A stretch of DNA of 64,000 nt, taken from the NCBI GenBank assembly GCA_021234155.1, contig JAJEKV010000016.1:250001-314000 (forward strand). The letters run 5' to 3'. The DNA is from Isoetes taiwanensis (taxonomy: Eukaryota > Streptophyta > Lycopodiopsida > Isoetales > Isoetaceae). The translations under genes and the position numbers were made by a program. The notes below the pieces were generated by a model that was not told the DNA's origin, made no database searches, and saw only the letters and a program-made list of their open reading frames with translations. Shown piece after piece: positions 42,097-54,932 of this stretch. Positions within the stretch are counted from its first letter, which is position 1; the number at the start of each line of letters is the position of its first letter.

Positions 42097-44239
42097 CTAC
42101 TTTTTCATCTGTTCCTTTGTTAGAATCCTTTTGATGACAGCTCCAGCACCATCATGCTCACCTTTTCCATGTGAGCTAGCAAAAAAATTCCAGAGAATAT
42201 CCTTTTGAAGATGTTTGTGAAACCTACCAAGGAAGTAAAATGGTCTTGAAGACTTAAACTGTGAAGAACAACCATCACTCCAGAAAACATGTTTGTTATA
42301 CTTAATTCCCATAGACTTTAGCCAATCTGCATGATTTTGGAGACAATGCTGGATAAACTCAGTATCATGAGTTTTGTCATCACTGATATAGAAGTGAGTC
42401 TCCTTCACAATTCCTTTCAATGAGTTTTTTCTTTTCTCTTTTGCAGCATTTTTCTTTTTATTCTCTTTGTCATCTTCTTCCTTCTTTTCTCTTGCTTCTG
42501 CCTCTGATTTTCTCATTCTTCTATAAGTGATGTGTACAAGAATGGAGACCTGATCAGTATGCCAATGGCAGGATTGAGCTTCTTGTTGAATTTTAAATCC
42601 ATAATTCTCTGCAAAATCTATTACAGAGACAATAGTATCATCTGCAAATGCTGTCAAACATTGCCTAAATTGTTTTGCTTGCCAATGAGCTCTGTAATTA
42701 TGTGGAACAAATGTCTTCAGAGTTTTAGTTGCATGCTGATGGAATTCAAAAGGAGAACCTGATTTGTATGCCAATCTTGTAACCTTTGAAGGTTTTTCGC
42801 CAGCCCTAGTTTTCGTGTTTTGTACTTCTTGCTGCAAAAGAGGATAGAGCTTTAATTTACCTCTACAGTAACAAATATCAAACTCAGTAAAATCTAAACT
42901 ATTTTTACCTGTTCAAACACTTTCCAATTAATATCCTGCTTATTATTCTTAACCTTCTCTCTGGGGCATGTTGGCAGCCTATATTAAAGCAATCAAATAT
43001 GTTAAAATCAAGGCAATCAAAACTGGAAATTGCAAGGGAACCACACTTACCTCTTCAAACCACACTTTGTACATGTCTGCATTAGACATGCATGCTTGTG
43101 CCATTCATCGTTCTCATCCTTAGCGCACACAATCTGTCTCCAATAATGACTAGTTGATTTGATAATGTGTTCTTTAGCAATACATGTTGGACCCGAACCA
43201 CAAATTCTTCACTTACACTTGCAATCTTTGTGTACACCATAAGGATCAGTCCTCATGTTATTTATGGCTTGCATGGCAAACTCAAGATGCAGATGGTATT
43301 GGCAACAACATGTTTCTCTTTCTTGAAGCTTCCTAATATAGCTTGGTTTCAATCTTTCAAAAGTCTGCTGGGATTTCATATCAGGATGTTCCTTTTCAAA
43401 AGCAAGGTATAGTTGCAACTGAACCAAAACAAAAAAAGAAATTTAGATTTCATAACCATGTAAGAAATATAGAAACCAAAAAAGCATGAGAATAACAAAT
43501 AAATGGTTCAAAGAATACCTGTGTCACTTCTAGCAAATGTATTGGATGATCAATTTTCTCACCACTCTCAGTTACATGCTTTCTAACATGTTTTTTATAA
43601 GGTGAAACTCGGGTATTCTCATGCCAAAACCTTCTCACAACACTTATCTCTTCAGGGGAAAGTGCATCAAATCTCTTCTTCCTTGCATGTATTGACCATG
43701 GACCAGCATCAAACTCTGCACATATTCGTCTTCTAAATGCCTGGGCTACAGTTTTCTTGGGAATTGAAAGAAGTCTTGAAATTGCTCTCTGATTAATCCT
43801 TTTAACTGTGGAAGCTGCCATTTGGAGGGCGGTCTTCCTTGCTTGGAGTACATCAGAACTTCTTTGAAATTTTTGTGCCTGCATGGTTTCTTTCACATTA
43901 GAAATCATATCTTTCATCACATGAAATTCCTTGGGATCTGCAATAGTAACATGTGGTAAATGTTTATTCCTTTTTAAAAAACTGTGTGCTACTCTTCCTT
44001 TTGAATCATCATCAGCATAATTCCTTACAATGTGAAAAAAAAGAATCCTCTAACTCTTTTGAAAGTTCCTGTTGTCTTCGTTGACTCAGAGAACGTTCTT
44101 TTTTCTTCTGTACTAAAGGTGCAATGTTCTCCTTCTCCAATTCTCTAATCCTCTTTCTGGATTCTCGTTTTCTCCTAGATTCTAGCTCCAAGTAAATTCT
44201 TCATTTAGCAGAATCAATGCTTTCAGGAGAACTTGCCAT
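42097..44239 (-). pseudogene. DDE-type transposase of unassigned family, multi-exon and broken
   Basis: From ATG at 44239 (MASSPESIDSAK then a stop) through a basic coiled segment with frame breaks near 44050. An exon with a helix-turn-helix-like part follows (43519-43920: RAISRLLSIPKKTVAQAFRRR and LSPEEISVVRRFW). An exon starts at 43418 with a Cys-rich part (CCCQYH, CKCK, in-frame stop at 43209, then further C pairs). The last exon is 42097-42837. The last exon holds the likely catalytic acids: D in SVIDFAENYGF, D in VFWSDGCSSQFKS, and D/E in SSHGKGEHDGAGAVIKR. Introns have GT/AG borders at 43518 and 43419. The SHGKGxxDG motif recurs in animal and plant transposon-like proteins to my knowledge, but I cannot name the superfamily with certainty. 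Confidence 0.65.
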
Positions 44240-44539
44240 GAAATTGATATGATCAAGGAATTGCAATTCTAATTTGTCAGAATTGCAATTGAAATGAACT
44301 AGTTTATTCCGGAATTGAAGAATGATAGCAAGAACTGATACAAATTCCCGCCATCCAGGAGATCCCGCCATCCAGTAGAAACAACTAAGAAATCAATCTC
44401 GCGCCCAAAGAATCAATCCATGTCATTGATCCCTTCCTCCTCGGAAGAGGATTGTTATTTCTGGAATAACAACCTCAAAATTCATTACTCTAAATTTTGA
44501 TCGAGAAATAAGCACTTAAAGCAAGTGTCCCGACAGTGC

Positions 44540-44577
44540 TTTTGGGGTACCACTATCAAATGTATACCCCATGACAC
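44540..44577. repeat. Terminal inverted repeat, right
   Basis: TTTTGGGGTACCACTATCAA through ATACCCCATGACAC, the inverted partner of 39511-39548. Confidence 0.7.
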
Positions 44578-44632
44578 CTGGCCTGCCAGCCTGGCGAGCC
44601 ATTACGTCACGCGGGCATCCAGGGCACGTCAG

Positions 44633-45594
44633 ATGCCATAGACGTCGTTTAACGACATTTTGCAAACGTGGCATGACACGCAGGCCTACGAGCTTAGCAA
44701 CAGTACCAGGCCACGCAACCAGCCTCGACACATCAGCTCTGTGAGACCACCCTCTCGAAGCCCGGTTCCCCTATCCGACCGTTGGATCCTCCGCTCAGGG
44801 GCCCTTCTTCGGGAAGGTCCAAAATATTCCTAGATCGGTCTGAGGAACTTGTCAAACCGCGGAGCGTCTTGAGGGCGACCGTGTAGAAACTGGAGTGTTT
44901 TGTTGTTCGGACATCGGGGAGGCTCCGGAATGGCAAATCGACTTCGCCAAGTCGTCCGGAATGGCAAAATTACCCTAGGGAGAAAGTTACAAGGTCGGTT
45001 TTGCAAAAGAAAGAAACACTCACTCCCTGCACGGCAGTATCCGGCATCCACATCCTAGGCCAGTTGACTACGAGTGTGCTGGACATGAGCTACTTTGGCG
45101 CTTCTTGGAGGAGGGTGGTCTTCTGTCCACGGAACTTGGTCCCCAGGGCAATGTCGATGTTCTGAGTCCATTGGCAGAGCCAATATCACGGTTCCGAAGA
45201 GGGGAGGTTCCCATCCGTCCCCAGGGCATTGGGGAGAGGTCTTTTGGGGCAAGCAACTTCTGAGGGAATTTTAGGGTCCGTGCTCTGGCGTCAACACCCC
45301 CACACCACAAGATGAGGCGCAAGGTCCCGGCTGAATCTGACAAGGAGAGGGCCTCCGAAACATAAACCTTGTGGGTTGCCAGGTTCTAGAAGGGTTTGCG
45401 TTTTGGGGGCCGAGTTTTGGTCTTTTGCAGTTGGGACGTGGCCAAGAAGCTGCGGTTGAGAATGCAGAGCAAGAGGAACTGATGGAACAGAGTTTGGGCC
45501 AGTCCTCCTCCCGATGTGGCAATTAGAAGTCGTCGGACGCTTTTGCAGTGGCAAGACATTCATAAATTCATAATTAATGCATTGTACGAAATTT
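44633..45594. repeat. ~0.96 kb direct repeat, right copy
   Basis: Partner of 38451-39382 in the same orientation. It carries an insertion of about 40 bp near 44940-44990 that repeats nearby GGAATGGCAAA sequence. Confidence 0.85.
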
Positions 45595-48143
45595 CCTTAT
45601 ATTGGTGGTTTTATGTTTGTTGAAGGTCTGTTATGCCTTTGGCGATTGTGGAAGTATGGTCGTGGTAAGACCCTCATGCTCTCTGATCTCTACATTCTTT
45701 TGATCTCAGCATTGCTCTGGCCCACTCTTCCTTCAATCTACTTTTCCACCCATGCACCTAACTCGTCATCCCTTGTTTATCATTTAATGAGATCCTAAGA
45801 CTTGCTGGATGGCCCCTTATGCCTCTAGGGCTTTCCCTTTTCATCAACACATCTTTGCCTCTATGTTTCTACTTTGATCTCCTACTTCTCACCCACCCAC
45901 CTTCGATGTTCAATGATGATTTATTGGATTTTATGGAAGCCTTAGTCTCTTTGTTCCATGTTGCTACTTCATCGACCTAACATTTCACCTACCCACCCTA
46001 ACTGTTTGGCTACCCTTTACTCAGTCGATGCCTAGTGTGTGGGAAGGGCCTCGTGCCGGTGTACTTGGTGGTGACGTATAGCCCTTGTGCCAATTGTTGT
46101 TTTGGGATTGTGATTCTTGGCTCTCGTGCCGGTGTTGGAAGGCCCTCGTGCCAGTGTTAGAAGACCCTTGTGTCTTGTGTCGTGTGCTTCATTGTTGTGC
46201 TAACCTCGTGCTTCCTTATCTGCTGGGTTGATTTATGTTGCAAAACATCTTCTTTAGCTCCACCAAGGTGACTTGGAGTATGCTTTAGGATTACCATTTA
46301 TGCAGAAGTGCAGTCCATCATGATAATGTTTAGAACCCTGTACCTTGTACCTTGTGATTATGATAAGTTTGTTGGTGGAGCTTTGTGGTTCGAGCAGCAT
46401 TAGCATTGTGGCTCATGTGTGGCTCTTGTGGCATTATAACTTTAGGAAAGCATTGCGGCCCATATTGTGTTGTAGTGGAGCATTGTGGCTCGAGCAGTAT
46501 TAGCATTGTGGCCAATGTGTGGCTATTTTGTTGTGTGTGCGAGTGGTGATTGTGAGATCTTGACATGTGTGCCAGTTCTTGGTTGTGATATTGGAGGCCC
46601 TCGTGCCTAGTACAGTTGGTTGTGAGATTAGTGCCCTTGAGTTAGTAGATGGTTGGCGATATTGTGAGCTCTATGCTTGGCATGTCATTGCGTGTTTGTA
46701 GCTCTCATACTAATGTGCAGGTTGATAGGTTGGGAGCTTCTGCTATTTCTTCGTGATTTGTGGTTGCAGGCCCTTTCATCAAGCTTTATTGTAGGAGAAT
46801 AATCGAGCATCATTGCAGACGTCTAGGAGTTTTAGAGAATCTAGATTTTCAGCTTTATTCAAGCCATCTTATACTCAATTGTGTTTATAGCCTATCGTTG
46901 ATTAGTGTTACTATTATCGTCAGGGTTTTTCCTCGAAAACCCGAAAGGGCGAGGTTTTTTTATCCCGACTATAATGGTCTACACTTTCAATGCATTGTTC
47001 TACATTGTTGATCAGCATTGAGCAGCATTGTTGTACATTGTGTTAGTTAGTGGAGACACCTAGATGTGGCTTTTCTTTCAGTTTCTCTCTCCATGTGAGT
47101 TGCTTGCTGGTTTTGAGAATTGAACTTATCTTCGTATCACGATAAGAAGATAATAAGAAAATGTGAATGTTATAATTACATGCATTCCACAAGAATAATC
47201 TGCTCCAAATCTAATTTGAAATAGAGTTTTACCAAGAATGCAAGGGTTTCTACCCTTGCACCAGGCACATATTGGCACAATAACCTGCTCCAAACGTAAT
47301 CTACGGATCTATCGACGTTGTGGTTCTCCATAAGCCCAACAACAAAGAAAACATGGAAGAATGAAAGTGTCTTTAGAAATCCATGCCCAGGAGATTCTCA
47401 AGGAGTTATAGCGACAAAAAAAAAAAAGGGAAAGGGAAGAACAAGCTCTCACCTAATAGCAATCGCCCCAAGCATGAGATTTACAGACTGTATATGGCCC
47501 AGAATTGCCATCTAATGCAGACTTGGTTCGCTAACAACAACAACTTTACCTTCTATACTTGGACCAATGCATCAAACCATTAGATCCGGCTGGCCGACCC
47601 CAACAAAACCCTTTCCAAAATAAAGGAAAAAAAGGATCCCCTTTGTCGTATTTTCATACGTCTTTTTCCTACAATACAACCCCTTAACCACTTAAACCTT
47701 ATGTTATCAAAATATGCTTTTATAAACTAGCAAACCATATTTGGACATACGTGATCACTATAATACTCACTATTGTTGTAGTATGACTTTTCTCAAAGTA
47801 GTGGCTTTTACCATTTCAACTTACGTCTATTATGGGCATCATGTTACCATGTCTTGCAAAAGAATATATGGCCATAAAAGGATTCCTTTTTGTCCTAAAA
47901 ATACGTGTCAATAGTATGTTTGTTGGTAGAATAAATTGAAGCAAATAATTTTACCTTGAAAAATTGCCATGTGTTGTTATAAAGGCAAGCAATCTTCATA
48001 AGAGAATCTTACAAAGTATGCTTAGATTATTAACATAAATGTATTATTAAAACTACTAGTATGACGATAAATAAATTGATGACGATCTCTTCTTGTCTCT
48101 TCTAGCACATATGAGCAGCTTCTTTTCAAAAAAATATTATTTA
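45595..48143. other. Non-coding region with probable LTR remnant and internal repeats
   Basis: Contains a repeated phrase (CGAGCAG-ATTAGCATTGTGGC at about 46391-46413 and 46491-46513) and several CCTCGTGCC motifs between 46040 and 46610. GGTTTTTCCTCGAAAACCCG followed by AAAGGGCGAGGTTTTTTTAT (46923-46962) resembles the R/U5 region of plant Copia LTRs. The rest shows no gene. ORFs here are short and unsupported. Confidence 0.4.
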
Positions 48144-50790
48144 CTAGTTACGGTGCCCAGCGTTGCTGGGCACAATTTGAGAACCATCAAATAAATATCA
48201 AATAATATGACAAGTTTTTGACTAATAACCAAAGAAGACAGTAATATAAAACCTCATGACATTTACCAGGTTTAATGCTTTGCTTGCCATTTTTCCAAGA
48301 TGCATGACCCATGTCTTGAGCACAGATAATGCCAATGAGATAGCATAATTATTGTAATTGATTCATAATTGAAGCTATTGTTATTGATTGCAATAAAATG
48401 GATAGTTGCAATAATAGATAGTGACAATGCCCAACGTTGAAGAGCATAAATTGAGAACCTAGTTTGGTGCTGCCTATCCTCCAAAATCTGTGGTTGTACT
48501 TTGTTTCGCACCAAGATTTATAGGACAACTAATGGCATGGAGAGTTATGCAAGTTATAATCATGCCAGCTTTATTTTTTGCAGAATTGCATTTGCAACCC
48601 CATGCAAATTTAAGCATATTTGGTCGCATATGAAAATTTCAAAACTTTATGGCAAAATACAGCAATTTGCAATAACTTCTATATATAGATGCTCTCTTTT
48701 TAATATACAAATCTTGTGCATTCTTGTAACACAATACTGGACCATATGTAACATAAAACTGGACTATGAACTGGGAAAGAAATGGGTGCAGCAGATATGT
48801 TCAATACTTTGAAAAGAATCCTTTATATGAGCTAGGACAAATGGATATATTTACCATGGAACAAACGGATTTATTTTGCATGGGAACAAACAGATTTATT
48901 TACCATATTATTACCTTTAACAGGTCAACCAAGCACTATTCAGCAGACAAAAATTTAGCAAAAACCAAGCACTATTCAGCAGACAAAAATTCAGCATAAC
49001 TCTTTTGACTTCGGATTAGAGCTTGGGTGTATACGAAAATGCCATAACCTCTCAGTAGGAGCCTTCTCAGCCAGATATTTGGAGCACAAAATTCCTAGCA
49101 AAACGTCCTCTCAACTGGCCTCTCTACATCATGCACAAAAATATGAGTCGTCCGGATGCCTGACCTAATAACTCCAGAGCTGAACGTAGCATCCATTCTT
49201 CCAAGAGCTTCAGGAAAATAACCCCTGGATGCATCTATCACAATCACATCGCATTCTAGTACTCTACAAAATACAACTCTTCTGGAAGCATATTCAAAGC
49301 AAGTTTGCAAGTAGAATCTTGTATCTTCTAAATAGGTCCGCAGGCCTTTTTCGCTAACTACAGCTATGCCGTGAGATGTGAACCTGTTGGAAATGCTATC
49401 AGCATGTTGAAATGCAGTCAACATGACAAAGATAACATGAAAAAATAAGTAGAATATGAAGTAAAATATAAAATGAATCTGCATGGCTTACTTGTCTTGT
49501 TGCATCTGGGCAGAAAACCTTCTAGCTATACCAAATGTATTCAGCAACTCAACTTGAATGTGCAGTCAAGATTGTAAGATTGTAAGGCTGGGATCAAGCT
49601 ATCAAGGCAACTCTATCTGAAAAATAAAAGCATGAATAAATAATGCAGAGCAGAAGCACATGGAAGCATAGAGAATGCAGAGCAAAGGGCGCATTCTAAG
49701 AAGGTTATAAAGCCAAGAGCCTATGCACGCATAGAGAATGCAAATACCAAGCTAAGCTCGACCATTCATTGCGACATGAACAATGCAAACTCACAAATAG
49801 TGGAGCCTATGAGCAGAAGCAGATGCTAACAGATCCTGATCCTATGCGCATAGGCTATGTTGCCAAATGTAAGAGAACATCTTATCTCATTAAGCCACCA
49901 AAGCTAAATTTTGCACAGATGCCTTTACTTTCTACTTAGAAGCCAGCAAATATTTCAAAAAAGGAGCACAAAATGCAAATTTAAAATAAACATGGAATTT
50001 CGCTGCAATTCAAACGAACAAATGAAGCTTGACTACAAAAATCACTGTAATTCAAACAAATAAATGAAGCTTGACTACAAAAACATACCTGTCAGCAGCC
50101 AATTTTCACTGCTTATGCAAAAACTTGTAGAAAGATCTCAAGAATCTAAGCCAGAGCAATCATTCAGAGGCCTGTACGCACAATGGCTCCAGATGCTCAT
50201 GCATTTGTAGACCACGATAGTGCAGTTCTCTACTCAGGTGATGGCCTGATGCAGAAAAGTCTGTTTCGATAATGGTCTGATGTAGAAACGATGCAGAGAA
50301 TTCTACTCTGATGATGGTGTGATGCTATCCCCTCAGAGCGAAGGGAGTTCTGCTTATCGTTTTTACTCAAAAAGGTCGCTTTTGCAGTTTTGACATGCTA
50401 CGCCATAACCTACCATGTTTGCTTCGGAGCCCTAAAATTACCCTACTTCAATTTTCTACCATTCATAAACCATTCGACTAAAGCCAAATATTTCTTAGCT
50501 TACCTTAGCAAGGCAAATCCTTAGCAAGCCTATTCTGATTTTGGTCTCCACACACCAAACGGAGCAGAACTTTGAAATTTTGCTAGAATGAATCAGACAC
50601 TACAAACCCAAAAAGAAGCTCTCCTTCTGGTCTCCACACATCAAACGGAGCTCTGCTACTGCTCCACCACATCAAAGGAAGACTATGGAATTGGTAAGAC
50701 CATAGGCTATCTAGGCCGTTTAAAATTATAAGTCAAATCTGAGCCATCGGATGTAGGGCGTGATGCAAAACCGACACACCCTATAGAATT
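48144..50790 (-). mobile_element. Probable Helitron-like element, minus strand, with captured fragment
   Basis: A perfect 3' end (hairpin 48154-48172, CTAG 48144-48147, preceded by A on the plus strand). The 5' end is not clear; sequence near 50740-50780 (GAGCCATCGGATGTAGGGCG) resembles the subterminal region just inside other Helitron starts here. A broken second hairpin (TGCCCAACGTTGAAGAGCA) lies at about 48428. The interior carries the exon-like ORF at 49095-49484. Confidence 0.45.
49095..49404 (-). pseudogene. Captured gene fragment of unknown family
   Basis: On the minus strand an acceptor-like TTTCCAACAG is followed by an open frame FTSHGIAVVSEKGLRTYLED, then FYLQTCFEYASRRVVFC, CDVIVIDASRGYFPEALGRM and ending VERPVERTFC. 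The composition and splice-like start look like a real protein exon rather than random sequence. I do not recognise it. Its position inside a presumed Helitron fits gene-fragment capture, which is inference. Confidence 0.4.
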
Positions 50791-50892
50791 ATTCATTTGA
50801 GACCTAGTCTTTAAGGGAAAGCAATCTTCTAGAATGGACGACTTGAGTATGTTTGGACTATGGCAGCTACTAGTATGACTTTGTCATCCTTT

Positions 50893-51211
50893 GACAACTA
50901 CTAGTGTGACATTCTCATCCTTCTTTACAATAAATTGATTTTGATTCTTCTTGTTTTAACTTGCACATAAGAGCAACTTCTTTTCTAGATATTTTATTTA
51001 TTATTCATTTGAGACCTAGTCGTTGACAACTACTAGTATGACTTTGTCATCCTTTGATAACTACTAGTATGACGTCATCCTTTGACAACTACTAGTGTGA
51101 CATTGTCAGCCTTCTTTACAATAAATTGATTTTGATTCTTCTTGTTTTAACCTGCACATAAGAGCAACTTCTTTTCTAGATATTTTATTTATTATTCATT
51201 TGAGACCTAGT
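50893..51211 (+). repeat. ~190-nt tandem duplication
   Basis: The sequence from AACTACTAGTGTGACATT to CATTTGAGACCTAGTCGT occurs at about 50896-51021 and again at 51087-51211. A diverged relative lies at 48055-48143, just outside the Helitron 3' end. Confidence 0.75.
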
Positions 51212-52244
51212 CGTCCTTTTTTTCATTAAATAGATATCATTGCAAAACTTTGCGTGCCGATCCATTCAAAATGCGAAGCATAAGAAATCTTCAAGTAAGT
51301 TTGCACATTCCAAAAGATCTGCGTTGATAGGAAATAATTAGTTTGTTTTGAAAGTTTTACATATCCCAAAATCAATGAGTGTCTACAGATTATGTTTTAT
51401 GTTACATATTATAAACAAGGTGCACTTTTGGCTACCTCGGTTGTCAGATTCATTAATCCAACGGCTCAGTCTGTGTATTGGCGCCTCTTGCCTAGGGTTT
51501 TGAGAAATGAATACATAGGAATTGAACCTCTTTACGCATTCAGCTAAGGTTTTAAAATATAAAATACGAGGACCTGGACCTCTACCAAAATAGTTCAATG
51601 TCTTAATTAGAATGCTTTGATCAATACAAGCAACAAGCTAACATAATTATTTATTTCCATACAATTCAATAGGAGTATGGCCTATGGTTCCAAAAATGGT
51701 CATTTGCATCCATATTGAATCCCCTTAAAAGCCCATGTTATTGTGCTATATATTTGTGCCCGAGGGATAACTTCTTCAATAGTCAGTACCAATAAGTTCA
51801 TGCTAGAAACATTATAACTCACACACACTAATAAGTATTATAATAATAGATGTAATAGAAAGAAGTGGTAAAATTGTCATGTTAGAAATGACATTTGAGC
51901 TTCGGATCCTTTTGTAGACTACATTCTAAAAGGCAAACATCACTTGACTTATTATTTGGAGGGGGGCAAAAAAAATCACGAAGGGCAAGAGCTTGTAAGT
52001 GAGCACTTCGTTTCACACTAGGCCGCCCTTGACTCTTATATGTGATTTTAAAGGGGTTTGATGAGTGAGGGCGACTGAGATTGCAGACTAGCATGCTCAT
52101 AAGCATTTCTATGAACACAATTATATTCGTATAGTGCCTAGAAGGCACTTATCTAATAAACTCTCCAAAATCAACATGTTATAAGTTTGAAAATTATGGG
52201 TTCATGCAAGTTCAAGAGGCATTTCTCATCCATCAAACTTGCAG
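51212..52244. other. No recognisable feature
   Basis: AT-rich; short ORFs at 51383-51598 and 51882-52148 have no features. It may hold upstream intron or exon sequence of the CPR5 gene, whose N-terminal exons were not identified. Confidence 0.4.
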
Positions 52245-54770
52245 GAGAGTGAGGAAGATCCATTTCAGAATGATAAGCCATTGGCCACTGGAAGAAATGA
52301 ACACGAGTCAGATACGAGCAAGTAAGTTACAAAAATTCGTCTTTTGAGTACCAATATGTACTAATTGTGTTTTTTGTAGCATTAAGATAGTGAATGAGAA
52401 CACAACTCTTTTAGCAGAATCACTAAGTTCAAATGGGCGAAAACCTGTAGCAATATATAGAAAACAATACGGGAATGACTCGCCTTCAATAGGAGAACCA
52501 TCGGACGAAAATGTCAATGAATCTATTATAGGTGTTTCTGCTGAGCGTTTAGGCTCACTCGTAGGAATGGCGCTTGGTTCTGTTTTTTTAGAGGTAAGAA
52601 TAGTGCAACAATTAAGAAAATTGCATGTAACAGTTAACTACACTCGCAAATGCTTAAATTTCTAGCAACTTTTATATCATTACATTTTTGAATATTTTTT
52701 TGCAGTTACAAAAATCAAAGTCTAGGAAAGCTGAGGAAGCCCTTACTATGGAAGAGGTGGTTGTGGTATGTAAGCCTTGTTTGCATTATAGTGTAGTTAA
52801 GGGCCTATTTAGACCTACGATTAAAATAAGTTAAAAATAAAAATTAAGAAGATAGTTAACTTTGGAAAGTAAATCTTATTTTACTAGGAATAGTGCCCAG
52901 CGTTGCTGGGCAGAAGCTGAGAAGTTGTAATGATACACTATTCTAATAAGAGAACAGAGCATGAATAACCCAAAAGTACTCCATTGTTAAAGTATTCGAC
53001 ACCGTTCACTTTTATTTTTGCCATTTCCTCTACCCCGTCGTTTTCCTTCCACGTTTCCGTTTTTTATTTCCTTTTTTTTTCTTTTTTTCCATACCCCATT
53101 TCACTTTGTCTTTTTCTTGATTGACTTTATTCTCTCTTCCTTTTTCCAATGTGCTCTTTTCCCTTTCCTTCCCCCTTTATCCCTTCATTACTTTTTGACT
53201 TTCCCTTTTTCTATGCCATTTTCAACACATTTTTCCTCTTCCTTTTTACCTATACTCCTTTTCCTCTTTTATCCACCCTTCCCCTCTCTCTCTCTCTTTT
53301 TTTCCCCCTTTCTCTTTTTCATTCTCTTCTTTGCTTCCCTTTCTCCCATCCTGTTACCCTTTCCCCCTCCCCTCTTCCCTTTCCCTTTCTTTTTCCCTTC
53401 CCTTCCCCTTTTTCACTTTTCTTCTCCCCATCCTTTTCTTGTTCCCCTTTTTCTTTCAGTTTTTGCCTTTTTTCCACCCTTCCCCTCTTCCCTTTTTCCC
53501 TAACATTTTCTTTGCCCTTTTCCTTTTCTTTTTTCCCATGTCATTCTCCCCCTTTTCTCTTCCCTCCCTTCACTTTTTTTTTTCCTATGATACGTCTTTC
53601 CCTTTTCCCATGCCATTTTCCCTTCTCATTTTCCTTTCCTCACCCTTTCCCTCTTCCCTTTTTTCCATACCCTTTTTCCCATGCCTTTTTTGCTTTCCTT
53701 TTCCCCTTTCTTCACCCTTTTCGTCTTCCCTTTTTTCTCGTGCCTTTTGCCACTTCTTTTTTCCCTCTCCCACTTCCCTTTTTCACAGGTTGCCTTTTCC
53801 CATTCTTTTTTCTTTTTCTTTTCCTTTTCCCATGTCCGTTTTTGTTTCTCTTCTCCCATCCTTTTCTTGTTCACCTTTCTCCTTTCACTTTTCCTCCTTT
53901 CCCTCTTCCCTTTGTCCTCGAGCTCTTTTTTCCTTCCCTTTCTCCCTCAATTTCATTTCTCTTTTTCTTTTCCTCTGTTTCTTCTTTGCTCTTCCTTTTT
54001 TCCGATTCTCATTTGTCTTTTGCCCTTTCTCCTTTCATGTATCTCTTTTCCCTTTCCTATTTTCCTACTTCTCGCTTTCCCCTTCATCCGCTTTCCCCTT
54101 TCCCTTTTCAACTTTTCCAATTTTTCTCTTGCGTTTTATGCCCTTTTCCTTTTTCTATCTCTGATCCCTTTTTTCCTTTCATGTTTCCTTTTCTCACTCT
54201 CCGCTGTTCCTTTTTCCAATCTTTATTTTTCCTTTCTATTTTTCCTTGTCCCCTATTTTCCTCCCCTTTTCCTTTTCCCTCTTTCCCCCTCCCTTTTACT
54301 TTTCGACCCTTCCCATTTCCCCCTTTTAAAAACGAGGAAAGGAAAAGAAAAAAGGGCACGAGGAAAACAGAAGCTGGAAATGGAAAAGAGAAGGGGAAAA
54401 GGCCACAAAAGAAAGGAGGAGGAAGGGGGGAAAAAGAAATGCAGAGCATAAGAAAAGGGAAAAGAAGGGGGGAAAAGGGAAAGAGGGTGGAAAAAAGACA
54501 CATGAAAAGGGTGGAGAAATGGAAATGAAAAAGGAAAGGGAAAGCGAAAAGGGAAGGGGAAAAGAAAAGGCAAAAAGGGAGTAGGCGAGGAAAAAAATCC
54601 GTCTAAAGAAAGGGAAAGGGAAAAAGGGAAGGGAAGGGAAGGGGATTAAATAAAGAAAAAAGGGAAAAGAGGAAAAAAAATGTGTAGAAAAGATGAGAAA
54701 AGAGAAAAAAGAAAAAGGAAAGTGCGTAGGAAAAAGAAAAAAGAAAAAAGAAAAAAGAAAAAAGAAAAAG

Positions 54771-54807
<37 letters not shown>

Positions 54808-54819
54808 AAAAAGAAAAAG

Positions 54820-54894
<75 letters not shown>

Positions 54895-54901
54895 AAGAAA
54901 A

Positions 54902-54932
<31 letters not shown>

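Larger units (their letters stand above)
39511..44577. mobile_element. Two-gene DNA transposon with inverted ends (~5.1 kb)
   Basis: The inverted repeats enclose two convergent genes. A plus-strand coiled-coil/RING-like gene (39737-42059) and a minus-strand DDE-type transposase gene (44239-42097) have stop codons 37 bp apart. Both have in-frame stops or frameshifts, so this copy is inactive. Family assignment is uncertain; the transposase carries WSDGC...SHGKGxxDG motifs that I have not been able to tie to a named superfamily. Confidence 0.7.

Noticed and set aside
45577-45798. 73-residue hydrophobic ORF
   Set aside because: Begins inside the end of the direct repeat and has no context or family; likely chance.
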